Source: JAAFIW01 sp031414805 (GTDB lineage: Bacteria > Pseudomonadota > Gammaproteobacteria > Burkholderiales > Burkholderiaceae_C). Taken from it: a DNA stretch of 64,000 nucleotides. Where the stretch lies: NCBI GenBank assembly GCA_031414805.1, contig JANOQJ010000001.1, positions 62,001 to 126,000 on the forward strand, written 5' to 3'. This document shows positions 23,880-31,440 of the stretch, in pieces (position 1 is the first letter of the stretch; each line of letters begins with the position of its first letter). A program made the translations under genes and the position numbers. The notes beneath the pieces were generated by a model. That model made no database searches, had not been told where the DNA came from, and saw only the letters and a list, made by a program, of their open reading frames with translations.

Positions 23880-24893
23880 TTAACGGCGTGTCGCGCGGCG
23901 CACGCGGTTGTTGCGTGGTTTGCTGGCGGGTTTAGCGGAAGGTTTAGCGGCGAGTTTGACGCCTGGCTTCCCGGCGGTCGTCGCGTGTGGGTTTTGCCCC
24001 CTCTCCCCTTGCGGGGAGAGGGTTGGGGCGAGGGAGGTCGTGTTGTTGGGCCAATGGTCGTGCACAGCGACCCTCACCCCAGCCCCCTCCCCAAGGGGAG
24101 ACGGAGCAACGGCCGTCTCAACCACCGATTGCTTTACCCCAAACCACGGCCTGCGCGCCAGCCAACCCGTCCACAGCACCGCCACCACCGCGCCCGCCAG
24201 CACATCTGACAAATAGTGCGCACCCACCACCGGTCGGCTCAAGGCCACGGGCAGCGCCGCCGCATAAAACCACCACTTGCCGCGCGGAAACAGCCAGGCC
24301 AGCGCCGCCGCTAGCGAGACGATGGCGGCCGCGTGGCCCGAAGGAAACGAGTTCAGCGTCGAGTTGATCCAGGTGTCGGAGAACCGGGCCCAGGCAAAAA
24401 AATGCTGGTCAAACGCAATCAACTCGCTGGGCCGGGTGCGGCCAAACAGCGGCTTGAGCAGGTTCACGATCAAGCCCGCACCGGCCATGGCAGCCAGTAT
24501 AAAAATGATAGCGCGTTGAGCACGTTTTAAAAGGGCTTCTGGCACTTTTGATGCATAACTGGGCACTGAATCCGGGTAGGCCAGCAACCAGCGCCGCCAG
24601 CCCCACACACCCGCCAGCCCTGCCAGCAGCGGCACCAGCGCCCAGCCGGGTTTGCCAAACCAGGTGATGGTTTGAAACGCGTTGACAAACGAGGCCTTCA
24701 ACTCGGCCATATAGCGGGCCACGGGTTGGTCAACCCACACCACCATGGCCGTCAGCGCCAGACCCATCGCCACTGCCAGTGTTGCCGCGCGGCTGTGTCG
24801 CATCAGCGCTTGCGCCAGCGCGCTGACTGGAATACCTTCGCCCGGGCGGGCTGCGGTGCGAGCTTGTTTGGGGCGGCCCGGCACTGCGCTCAT
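23880..24893 (-). CDS. PAP2-family membrane phosphatase
   Basis: A 337-residue membrane protein with the full PAP2 signature: KPLFGRTRP, PSGHAAA and SRPVVGAHYLSD. It probably dephosphorylates a lipid pyrophosphate or phosphate such as undecaprenyl-PP at the outer face of the inner membrane. Two repeat families have entered it in frame: an R65 copy encodes ALLKRAQRAIIFI at the start of a membrane segment, and an inverted REP pair encodes the tail segments APSPLGEGAGVRV and LAPTLSPQGERG, followed by a Lys/Pro-rich end. Its start overlaps the glycosyltransferase stop as ATGA, which suggests a joint role in lipid-glycan modification. Confidence 0.9.
   Translation of the reverse strand: MSAVPGRPKQARTAARPGEGIPVSALAQALMRHSRAATLAVAMGLALTAMVVWVDQPVARYMAELKASFVNAFQTITWFGKPGWALVPLLAGLAGVWGWRRWLLAYPDSVPSYASKVPEALLKRAQRAIIFILAAMAGAGLIVNLLKPLFGRTRPSELIAFDQHFFAWARFSDTWINSTLNSFPSGHAAAIVSLAAALAWLFPRGKWWFYAAALPVALSRPVVGAHYLSDVLAGAVVAVLWTGWLARRPWFGVKQSVVETAVAPSPLGEGAGVRVAVHDHWPNNTTSLAPTLSPQGERGQNPHATTAGKPGVKLAAKPSAKPASKPRNNRVRRATRR
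23997..24101. repeat. Inverted pair of CTCTCCCCTTG-type REP palindromes inside the PAP2 gene
   Basis: CCCCCTCTCCCCTTGCGGGG (then AGAGGGTTGGGG) and CCTCACCCCAGCCCCCTCCC (then CAAGGGGAG) in opposite orientation, about 40 bp apart. Both arms are translated in the C-terminal tail of PAP2. Confidence 0.75.
24497..24555 (+). repeat. R65 dispersed repeat inside the PAP2 gene
   Basis: TATAAAAATGATAGCGCGTT, GAGCACGTTTTAAAAGGGCT and a CTTTTGATGC tail. Diverged but alignable end to end; in frame on the opposite strand. Confidence 0.8.
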
Positions 24894-26512
24894 GGCCGCG
24901 CGGCCTCCAGCCGGTACAAGGTGAGCTGCGCTTTCTCGTTGGTGGAGTAGTTGTAGCCGTCGGCGCTGGCCAGCGTGACCATTACCCGGCCATTGAGCTG
25001 CGCCGTCACGCTGGCCCAGGCATGCGCGTCCACCAGCAGCAAGTGGCAGGTGGCGGGGCTGAGTTGTGGAATGCGGCCCGCGCCCAGCCGCGTATCGGTA
25101 CCCAAAGTGAACACCAGGCTGGGCTCTTCAAAACCGGCGCTCAGCACCGGGCCCGGACACTGCGCGCGGTAGGGCGCGATCAACTGGGCTGCTGTGCGGC
25201 TGAGCCAGGGCTGCTCCAGATCAGGCAGCGTGAATTGCCAGAACGCCGCCTGAAATGCCACCAGTGCGCCGCCCGCCCACAGCACCGCAACGCCAGGTTG
25301 GGTGGGTTTGCGCAGCAGCGCCACACACAGCACCACCGCCAGTAGCCCGACAGCTCCCATGACCCACGGCGACCAGTCGCCGCCCACCGCCTGCGGAGCC
25401 ACGGCCACACCCGTGCCCACGGCCGCCGCCAGCACCACCCACAGCACCACCGTGCCCCGGCGCAGCCACGCGGGCAGCTGCGCCCAATCGCGCAGGGCCA
25501 GCGCCACCAGCGCTACCAGCGGCGGGAACAGCGGCAGCACGTAATGCGGCAGCTTGGTGGGCGCTAACTCAAACATCAGCCACGCGGGCGCAGCCCAAGC
25601 CAGGCACAGTTGCGCTGCAGGGGTTTTGCGTTGTTTGAAAGCGGTGAACGCCGCTGGGATCAACAGCGCCGTCCAGGGCCAGAAAGTCAGCAGCAGTGAG
25701 ACGACATACGAGCCCGGCGGCGCGCCGTGCGACTCCTGCACGCTCACTGCTTTGGACAAAATGTCTTTCTGAAAAGACTCCACCCAAAACTGTCCGTCTG
25801 ACTTGAGCGAAATCGCCACAAACCAGGGCAACAACACCGCCAGAAACAGCGGCACGCCCCAGGTGGGCCGCAGTGCCAACAGCCACCGCCAGCCACGCGC
25901 CATCACACACAGCGCCAACACCGTCAGCCCCACGATGGCCAGAATCACCGGCCCCTTGATCAAGGCACCCGCCGCAAGTGCTATCCAAAAGATAGCTGCT
26001 TGAGCAGTATTCACCAGGGCTAGAGCATCAAAAGCCTTTAAATACGCCTTCCCCAGCATCCACTGCGTCGCCAGCACCGCCACCAGCAGCGCCGCATCGG
26101 TGGTGGCCACCCGCGCGCCCACGCCGAGCAAAAAGCAGCCTGCCAGCAGCACACCCGCAGGCAAAAACGCCGAAGCGCCCCACAGCCCAGCCGCCATGCG
26201 CGCTGTCAGCAGCACCGCGGCAATGGCGGCCAGCAAGGAAGGCAGGCGGTAAGCCCAAATCTCGTCCAACTCGCCCGTCAACTTCACAGCGGCAGATTGC
26301 AGCCAGTAAATACCCACGGGTTTTTTGTGCCGCGCTTCGTCTTGAAAGCGAATGTCGATGTAGTCGCCCGTTTGCACCATTTGCTTGGTGGCTTGGGCGT
26401 AGCGGGCCTCGTCGCGGTCCACCACCGGCAGCGATGTAAACCCGGGCAGCCACAGCAGGCAACACAGAAGAACAAGCGCCAAGGCCTGCTTGAGGGGCAC
26501 AGATACAAACAC
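24890..26512 (-). CDS. ArnT-like (PMT-family) membrane glycosyltransferase
   Basis: 540 residues from a GTG at 26512; a TTG at 26578 is in frame and would add 22 residues. About a dozen hydrophobic helices are visible. The first periplasmic loop has the catalytic DRDEARYAQATKQM motif and KKPVGIYWLQ, and TKLPHYVLPLFPP lies near the middle, all typical of ArnT and related lipid-linked sugar transferases. The likely substrate is a polyprenyl-phosphate sugar moved onto lipid A or another surface glycan. An in-frame R65 copy encodes the loop and helix start LVNTAQAAIFWIA. It is coupled by a 4-bp overlap to the PAP2 gene. Confidence 0.85.
   Translation of the reverse strand: MFVSVPLKQALALVLLCCLLWLPGFTSLPVVDRDEARYAQATKQMVQTGDYIDIRFQDEARHKKPVGIYWLQSAAVKLTGELDEIWAYRLPSLLAAIAAVLLTARMAAGLWGASAFLPAGVLLAGCFLLGVGARVATTDAALLVAVLATQWMLGKAYLKAFDALALVNTAQAAIFWIALAAGALIKGPVILAIVGLTVLALCVMARGWRWLLALRPTWGVPLFLAVLLPWFVAISLKSDGQFWVESFQKDILSKAVSVQESHGAPPGSYVVSLLLTFWPWTALLIPAAFTAFKQRKTPAAQLCLAWAAPAWLMFELAPTKLPHYVLPLFPPLVALVALALRDWAQLPAWLRRGTVVLWVVLAAAVGTGVAVAPQAVGGDWSPWVMGAVGLLAVVLCVALLRKPTQPGVAVLWAGGALVAFQAAFWQFTLPDLEQPWLSRTAAQLIAPYRAQCPGPVLSAGFEEPSLVFTLGTDTRLGAGRIPQLSPATCHLLLVDAHAWASVTAQLNGRVMVTLASADGYNYSTNEKAQLTLYRLEAARP
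25980..26040 (+). repeat. R65 dispersed repeat inside the glycosyltransferase gene
   Basis: GCTATCCAAAAGATAGCTGC, TTGAGCAGTATTCACCAGGG, CTAGAGCATCAAAAGCC. A complete copy, in frame on the opposite strand. Confidence 0.9.
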
Positions 26513-26578
26513 GGCTCTGGGGAGGGTGAGTAGAGGGGCTGGCAGTTTACCGCCGCCTACTGCGCCAAGGCCCTTCAA

Positions 26579-26783
26579 GCAGTGACCCTCGGGCCGATGT
26601 TTGGCTGGTCAGTTCGTTTAACCCAGATTTTCCATTAGGCGCACCTGCGGTGCTGTTTGGATTCCAACGGCGCATTTGCGGCCATTTTCGCCCCTCTTCG
26701 TCACCCATGGCACAGGCCAAAAAGGCTCCTCAGTCGAGTCAAAACTGACCCGCAACTGCATCCGTTGTCTCTTCAAACCCTAA
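26579..26783. other. Intergenic stretch without a recognised gene
   Basis: Between the glycosyltransferase start and the foldback element. No conserved reading frame or strong promoter was recognised. It ends with CTAA, one side of the target duplication of the neighbouring element. Confidence 0.5.
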
Positions 26784-26945
26784 GGAACCTCTGCATAACC
26801 CCTGACGGCCAGCCCGAACGCAGCCTCGGGCGCATCGCTGCGTTGAAAAACTCACCAATAGCAACACTATTGGTTTCATTTTCCGCCTTGCGCTGCATCC
26901 CGATCTGCATTCGTACTGGCTCGCCATGGGTTGTGCAGAGGTTCC
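26784..26945. mobile_element. Foldback MITE, copy 1 (GGAACCTCTG termini, CTAA duplication)
   Basis: A 162-bp element. The 12-bp termini GGAACCTCTGCA and TGCAGAGGTTCC are perfect inverted repeats. The two halves pair imperfectly along almost their whole length, closing at ACCAATAG-CAACA-CTATTGGT. CTAA flanks both sides (26780-26783 and 26946-26949), as expected for a 4-bp duplication of IS5-group type. There is no transposase, so it is non-autonomous. The right-hand CTAA contains the stop codon of the next gene. Confidence 0.8.
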
Positions 26946-27560
26946 CTAATGGAAATTCTGGGTCGAACCTGCGGTGTTCATAGCCTGTATTTCGTCCCAA
27001 TGCTGGTAACCCACCGAACCCACCATCTTGACCATGGCTTCGTAGCTGGGCAACAGGTCTTGCAGCTGTGCCTGCGTGTGCAGGGTTTCGAGTTGGGTGA
27101 GAACTGAATGCGCCATGTCCGGCATGTGGGTCTGGATGAACGTTGCCATGGCATCGGTGATGTGCGGTGCCAGTTTTTCTGAGCGTGCGGGCGGTTGAAC
27201 GACCCGTTCAGACCGCATCAGCTCCCGGTAGCGCGCGTTGTCGTCAGACGTATTGGGATGCGCAGCCGCAACAGGGTTGTTTTGAAAGATCAGTCCCCCG
27301 ATGGGCGCGTCATGCGCCTGTGTGTTGACCGCGGGCTTTTGCGGTTCCGGCCTGACCATGATCAAACCCGCCGATTCCAGCTCCACCAGCAGGTGCGCCA
27401 CGCTGCCCAGTGCCATCAAGCGCATTTCCAGCACGTTGGTGGCGGTTTTTCCGTCCACAGCAACCAGTAGGGTTCGAAGGGCAGCGGTCAGCGGTGTACC
27501 GGTGCTGAACGCGGCGGCCCGTCCTGCTGGCGTTCGAACATATAGGCGGGCTAATTTCAT
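26946..27560 (-). CDS. Unrecognised protein flanked by foldback elements
   Basis: 204 residues from the ATG at 27560 (MKLARLYVRTPAGRAA); an upstream in-frame ATG at 27611 is possible. Residues 15-75 look like a helical, possibly winged-helix segment (TPLTAALRTLLVAVDGK, then helices ending in AHLLVELESAGLIMV). A Pro-rich linker follows, then a helical C-terminal domain (ITDAMATFIQTHMPDMAHSV, later LLPSYEAMVKMVG). The pattern suggests a regulator-like protein but no family was recognised. The stop codon TAG is formed by the target duplication of the downstream element, so a few C-terminal residues may be altered. Copies of the element lie on both sides. Confidence 0.6.
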   Translation of the reverse strand: MKLARLYVRTPAGRAAAFSTGTPLTAALRTLLVAVDGKTATNVLEMRLMALGSVAHLLVELESAGLIMVRPEPQKPAVNTQAHDAPIGGLIFQNNPVAAAHPNTSDDNARYRELMRSERVVQPPARSEKLAPHITDAMATFIQTHMPDMAHSVLTQLETLHTQAQLQDLLPSYEAMVKMVGSVGYQHWDEIQAMNTAGSTQNFH

Positions 27561-27810
27561 CTGGGCTTTCGAAATCCATGTTGAGAAAAATAGACTCGAA
27601 GGGCGCAGCAAACAGTCTTTGTAGGAGTCTGCCTACATATCAAATGCAGATATTTCTAAATACCTGGGAATTAATACGCATACCTACGTATTGCTTTTTG
27701 ATCTGTAAATTACTTGTAAAGGTTTGGCCCTCAAGCCAATGCAGTTGTAGAGGTCCGCGAAGGGGCGTATAAGCAGTTGTCAGGCGGTAAAAAACGCATT
27801 CACGCGTAAA

Positions 27811-27970
27811 GGAACCTCTGATTAACCCCTGCGGACTGCCATCAAACGGACTTGGGCGCATCGACTGAGTTGCTTTTCTTGTCAATAGCCCGCTATTGAC
27901 TGCAAAAAGACGCCTTGCGCTGCATCCCAATCCGTTCGCCGCAGTCACGCAGGAGGTAATCAGAGGTTCC
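27811..27970. mobile_element. Foldback MITE, copy 2 (diverged)
   Basis: A 160-bp element with termini GGAACCTCTGATTA and TAATCAGAGGTTCC and the central dyad TCAATAG-CCCG-CTATTGA. The internal part is diverged from copies 1 and 3 but shares CTTGCGCTGCATCCC. Flanks TAAA and TAGA give no clean duplication, so this is probably an older insertion. It lies in the 27612-28225 gap, which otherwise holds no gene. Confidence 0.75.
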
Positions 27971-28225
27971 TAGATTCTCCCTACGTATATTCACGTTATC
28001 CCGGCACGAAAAATACGTATTTCACCAATCTGGTGTGCGGATAACCTTGCCGGGGTTGGGATGCGCTGCATCATGTTCACCCAAAAGTGGTAAATCAATT
28101 TGAGGCGCGTGCGGTGCGCGCGTCTTTGCACCTCTTCTTCCTGTGAGTTGGTAACACATAAAAAAAAGGTAAGGCGCCAGCAGCTGCTGCTCGTTAGATG
28201 GAGCAAGAAAGTTGAGTCGCATGAA

Positions 28226-28918
28226 ATGGCGAGAATATTAATTGTTGAGTCTTTGGATATTGTTCGGTTCGGCCTGAAAGTACTGCTAAGTGATATTGCC
28301 GGATTTGAAGTGGTGGGAGCCGTAGCACGTCTGGACGAAGCGCTCGCCATCATTGAAAAAACAAGCCCCGATCTCGTCATCGCCGCCCTGTTGCTCAAAG
28401 ACTCGTCGGGGCTGGACACCGTGCGTGCGCTGGTCAGTGCGCAAACCCCACGTGCCGTGTTGGTGCTGGCCATGAACGATGAATTGGTCTATGCCGAACA
28501 TGTGCTGCAGCTGGGCGCGCAGGGTTATTTGATGACCGATCGGTCGCATGAATGGGTGGTGCGTGCGGTCACGACCGTGCTGGCCGGGCAGCGCTGGGTT
28601 AGCCCGGAAGTGAGCGCCCAATTGCTCAACCGGGTGTTGACACGCCGGGGGCGCCGCGTTGCACAGCCGCAGTTTGTAGCGGGAACTGTGGGCATGTCAC
28701 TGCGTGAGCTTGAGGTGCTGGAGGAAATCGCCAGCGGACGAACCACCAAAGAAATTGCCTTCGGTCTGGGCTTGAGCCCTCGCACCGTCGACGTACACCG
28801 TGCCAGCATCAAGAAAAAGTTGGGCCTGCGAAGCGGTGCGGAGTTGGTGGCCTTTGCTGTGTCGCGCAAAAACCCGGCTCTTTTGGTTACCGAACTTGCG
28901 TCTGCACCCCGGATGTAA
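28226..28918 (+). CDS. LuxR/NarL-type regulator with a degenerate receiver domain
   Basis: 230 residues from the ATG at 28226 (MARILIVESL). The N-terminal 120 residues follow the NarL receiver fold, but the phosphorylation residues are replaced: the acidic pair is E8-S9, the acceptor aspartate is A54 (in DLVIAAL), the switch Ser/Thr is Ala, and the conserved lysine is T104 (GYLMTDR). The LuxR HTH is intact near 165-220 (LRELEVLEEIASGRTTKEIA and LSPRTVDVHRASIKKKLGL). It is therefore probably a phosphorylation-independent or ligand-controlled regulator. No kinase gene is adjacent. The bactofilin gene follows after 56 bp, so co-transcription is possible. Confidence 0.88.
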   Translation: MARILIVESLDIVRFGLKVLLSDIAGFEVVGAVARLDEALAIIEKTSPDLVIAALLLKDSSGLDTVRALVSAQTPRAVLVLAMNDELVYAEHVLQLGAQGYLMTDRSHEWVVRAVTTVLAGQRWVSPEVSAQLLNRVLTRRGRRVAQPQFVAGTVGMSLRELEVLEEIASGRTTKEIAFGLGLSPRTVDVHRASIKKKLGLRSGAELVAFAVSRKNPALLVTELASAPRM

Positions 28919-28974
28919 GCGCCCTGCTGCCTACCATGGGGCGCTTCATCAACGACGCATCAAAGGACGCACCC

Positions 28975-29499
28975 ATGGCCCTGCAAAGCCCCTTTTTCAA
29001 TAAACGCGAGTCACTGCCAACCGGTCTGCAAACCGTGGGCATGTCGCCCAATGCCGTCGCACCGTCGCCTGTGGCCACCCAACCCGCTCGCACCGACGCT
29101 TCCCCCGACTCCAAAACCGCGGACAGCAAAAGCACCGACAGCAAACTCAACGAAAGCCGCCTGACGGTCGGCCCCAATATCAAATTGAAAGGCGTTGAAA
29201 TTACCGACTGCGACACGCTCGTGGTCGAAGGTTCGGTAGAAGCTACCATGGATTCCCGCGTGATTCAAATCTCCGAGCGCGGTGCATTCAAAGGCTCGGC
29301 TGAAATAGATATTGCCGAAATCCGCGGCGCATTCGACGGCAAACTCACCGTGCGCCAGAAGCTGGTGATCTACGCCACCGGCAAAGTCACCGGCCAGATT
29401 CGCTACGGGAAAGTGGTGATTGAAGAGGGCGGGCAGTTGTCGGGGGATATTCAGTTTGGCGGTGCGGCGGGGAAGCCAGGGGTTTTGCAGGCGGTTTAG
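28975..29499 (+). CDS. Bactofilin-like polymer-forming protein
   Basis: 174 residues from the ATG at 28975, which has AAAGGA at good spacing; an ATG at 28936 without such a site is in frame. A disordered Pro/Ser/Thr/Asp-rich N-terminus of about 65 residues is followed by a bactofilin (DUF583) beta-helix: VEGSVEATMDSRVIQISERG, FKGSAEIDIAEIRGAFDGKL, VRQKLVIYATGKVTGQIRYG and VVIEEGGQLSGDIQ. Bactofilins polymerise without nucleotide and organise cell shape, stalk, motility or polysaccharide complexes. The neighbour upstream is an atypical LuxR regulator. Confidence 0.88.
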   Translation: MALQSPFFNKRESLPTGLQTVGMSPNAVAPSPVATQPARTDASPDSKTADSKSTDSKLNESRLTVGPNIKLKGVEITDCDTLVVEGSVEATMDSRVIQISERGAFKGSAEIDIAEIRGAFDGKLTVRQKLVIYATGKVTGQIRYGKVVIEEGGQLSGDIQFGGAAGKPGVLQAV

Positions 29500-29582
29500 T
29501 TTGGGTTCAGGGGTGCGGCGGCTGTTGCGCCCCCTGCAACGAACCGTTATGTATTGTTCTATGAATGCGTAGTTCGTGCATG

Positions 29583-30773
29583 TTATTCATGCCGTGAGTA
29601 AATCCAAGTTGACGACAAGACCTTCGTAATTAGAGGCATATCAGTTTGATCGATAGCTTGAGTTATTTCAAGCGTTACTCTATGTTCGTTTCCGTCAGAG
29701 AGGATATCAAAAAGTTCGTCGTACACCTTGGTCTCACGCTCAACATATCCTATCAACTTTGTGTAATTCACGGTAGAGAGACTTACTGACTGAAAGCGCC
29801 TTTCTTGGCCCTTAAAATCATAGAAGTAGTTATTGTCAAGTACTGCTATAACACGTGCCAGCACTGGTTTAGATGAGCCCAATGCCAAGTATGTTTTTAC
29901 TGGAACACTCCAAAGACCAACACTGGCTTCCCAGTCGATTAACACGCTCCTATTTCTAAGGCAGACATACATAAGTCTGGCGACATCGACTTCTATACAC
30001 CAACATTCTTCAGAAATCAATTTCATACTGAGTACACGGACTTTCGAGATGCTTTGATGCATTTGTTCGCCATAGTGTTTTTCCATTATGGGACGTAAGG
30101 ATTCACCTGTGGTAGTAAAACCAGCACGTTTGGTAAATGGCGTATTGAAGTAGGAATAGAGAACGCGTTCAATTTCTGGAATATGTGCAGAATAAGAAAG
30201 TACCGTTGGTGAAAGATGTGAGCCTGTCATGAAAACGGGAACGTTGGCGTCAGGCAGTTTGTTTAAGTCAAGCGCCGTAGAGCCTAAATCAAACGCGGTA
30301 CGGAAATCTGTGCCTGCGAACAAGGCATCATAAAAAGCTACCGCGAATTTTGCGGCAGAACTGTCGTCTACTGCCGCATTCATTCCAACTACGTAGTCAA
30401 TCTCTTGTCGAATAACGTCGCCCTGAACTTCCGAATAGCATGCATTAAGAACAACACATTTCAGCTTATCTTTAAAGTGATGGAAAAGTCTGGCTAAAGG
30501 TACTGCATCGGCTAAATTAGTGTGACCGTCGGCATCCTCGAAGCACAAACCTCCAAGACCACTGCCGTGTCCAGAAAAATGAACTACCGTAGGGCGGCAA
30601 TCCAGTAAGGCTCTGCGAAGGTCGTCGACGGTTGCGGCTTCGTTGCTCTCAATAGTCCATTCTTCGCGATTACGTGATCTTTTCAACGCATGACGAATGT
30701 CGCGAACCTCAGCGCTAAGCCTAAGCCTATCTTGGTCTAACGGGCTTGCAGAAACAATCAAAACTGTTGGCAT
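29583..30773 (-). CDS. CHAT-domain caspase-like protease with an unknown C-terminal domain
   Basis: 396 residues. Residues 1-185 form a CHAT domain, with the catalytic dyad visible as H69 in HFSGHGS and C112 in VVLNACYSE, and later SSAAKFAVAFYDALFAGTDF. The C-terminal 210 residues show no family I recognise; they include a beta-rich segment (VLARVIAVLDNNYFYDFKGQ) and end WIYSRHE. CHAT proteases often act in bacterial immunity, triggered by partner proteins and cleaving toxins or pore-formers. The gene is visibly richer in A+T than its neighbours, which suggests acquisition. The only close partner is a 32-residue membrane peptide 12 bp upstream. Confidence 0.85.
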   Translation of the reverse strand: MPTVLIVSASPLDQDRLRLSAEVRDIRHALKRSRNREEWTIESNEAATVDDLRRALLDCRPTVVHFSGHGSGLGGLCFEDADGHTNLADAVPLARLFHHFKDKLKCVVLNACYSEVQGDVIRQEIDYVVGMNAAVDDSSAAKFAVAFYDALFAGTDFRTAFDLGSTALDLNKLPDANVPVFMTGSHLSPTVLSYSAHIPEIERVLYSYFNTPFTKRAGFTTTGESLRPIMEKHYGEQMHQSISKVRVLSMKLISEECWCIEVDVARLMYVCLRNRSVLIDWEASVGLWSVPVKTYLALGSSKPVLARVIAVLDNNYFYDFKGQERRFQSVSLSTVNYTKLIGYVERETKVYDELFDILSDGNEHRVTLEITQAIDQTDMPLITKVLSSTWIYSRHE

Positions 30774-30785
30774 TTGATAATATTT

Positions 30786-30884
30786 TTAGGTTGATGTTGA
30801 ATATGCCCACGCACTGGACATGACGGCAAACAAAATGCCGAATGCGAGAAACCGCCCTAACTGTCGATAGAGCCATTTACGCAT
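30786..30884 (-). CDS. Small hydrophobic peptide upstream of the CHAT protease
   Basis: A 32-residue reading frame: a basic start (MRKWLYRQLGR), a hydrophobic core FLAFGILFAVMSSAWA, then YSTST. The ATG at 30884 overlaps the end of cinA by 8 bp in another frame and is preceded by AGGGG at proper spacing. The stop is 12 bp from the CHAT start. It looks like a tiny membrane protein or a signal peptide with an AWA cleavage site. Its short length means chance cannot be excluded, but composition and position favour a real gene. Confidence 0.5.
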   Translation of the reverse strand: MRKWLYRQLGRFLAFGILFAVMSSAWAYSTST

Positions 30885-31440
30885 GGTCGTCCCCTACCTT
30901 GTGTAAAACCAAGCGCTCAATACCTCGCAACGCCCACCCCACCGTCGCACCCCGCACCGCCGATCTATCCCCCTCAAACCACCGCGTTGCCACCTGACAC
31001 TCCACCCCATCCCCCACCCGCCAAGCCCACCCAAAACAAACCGTCCCCACCGGCTTGCCCGCGCTGCCACCCCCAGGCCCCGCAATCCCGGTAACCGCCA
31101 CCGCAAGCTGAGCGCGAGAGTTGGTTAAGGCCCCCAGTGCCATCGCCCGGGCCACCGGTTCGCTCACCGCGCCATGGGCTTCAATTAATGCGGCATCCAC
31201 GCCCAGCAGCTCGGTCTTTGCGGCGTTGGAATAGGTGACGAAGCCGCGTTCAAACCACTGGCTGGAGCCGGCCACCTCGGTGCAGGCGGCGGCGATCAGG
31301 CCGCCGGTGCAGCTTTCGGCGGTGGCCAGCATCCAGCGCTTTTGTTGTAGTAACTGGGCTAGCTGCGAAATAACAGTCAAATGCGGCACCAGCCCTTGTG
31401 AATACTGCTCAAGCAGCTCACTTTTTTGTAGTGAATTCAT
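30877..31440 (-). CDS. pncC: CinA C-terminal-domain protein (nicotinamide-nucleotide amidase, PncC type)
   Basis: 187 residues from the ATG at 31440, which overlaps the pgpA stop (ATGA). The family signature is complete: LATAESCTGGLIAAACTEVAGSS with the catalytic serine/lysine region, GFVTYSNAAKTELLGV, AMALGA, AVTGIAGPGGGS and KPVGTVCFGWA. The enzyme deamidates NMN in pyridine-nucleotide recycling. The first 20 residues (SLQKSELLEQYSQGLVP) come from an R65 copy in place of the usual start. pgpA-pncC adjacency is common in betaproteobacteria. Confidence 0.93.
   Translation of the reverse strand: MNSLQKSELLEQYSQGLVPHLTVISQLAQLLQQKRWMLATAESCTGGLIAAACTEVAGSSQWFERGFVTYSNAAKTELLGVDAALIEAHGAVSEPVARAMALGALTNSRAQLAVAVTGIAGPGGGSAGKPVGTVCFGWAWRVGDGVECQVATRWFEGDRSAVRGATVGWALRGIERLVLHKVGDDHA
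31383..31437 (-). repeat. R65 dispersed repeat at the 5' end of pncC
   Basis: CAGCCCTTGTGAATACTGCT followed by CAAGCAGCTCAC. It is read on the minus strand as LLEQYSQGL, a different frame from the other in-gene copies. Confidence 0.85.

Noticed and set aside
26780..27974. Classical composite transposon
   Set aside because: Neither flanking element encodes a transposase, and the right-hand copy lacks a clean duplication; only MITE status is supported.
28100..28225. N-terminal extension of the LuxR regulator
   Set aside because: The added residues are Cys/Ser/Arg-rich, unlike the family; the ATG at 28226 begins the receiver domain exactly.
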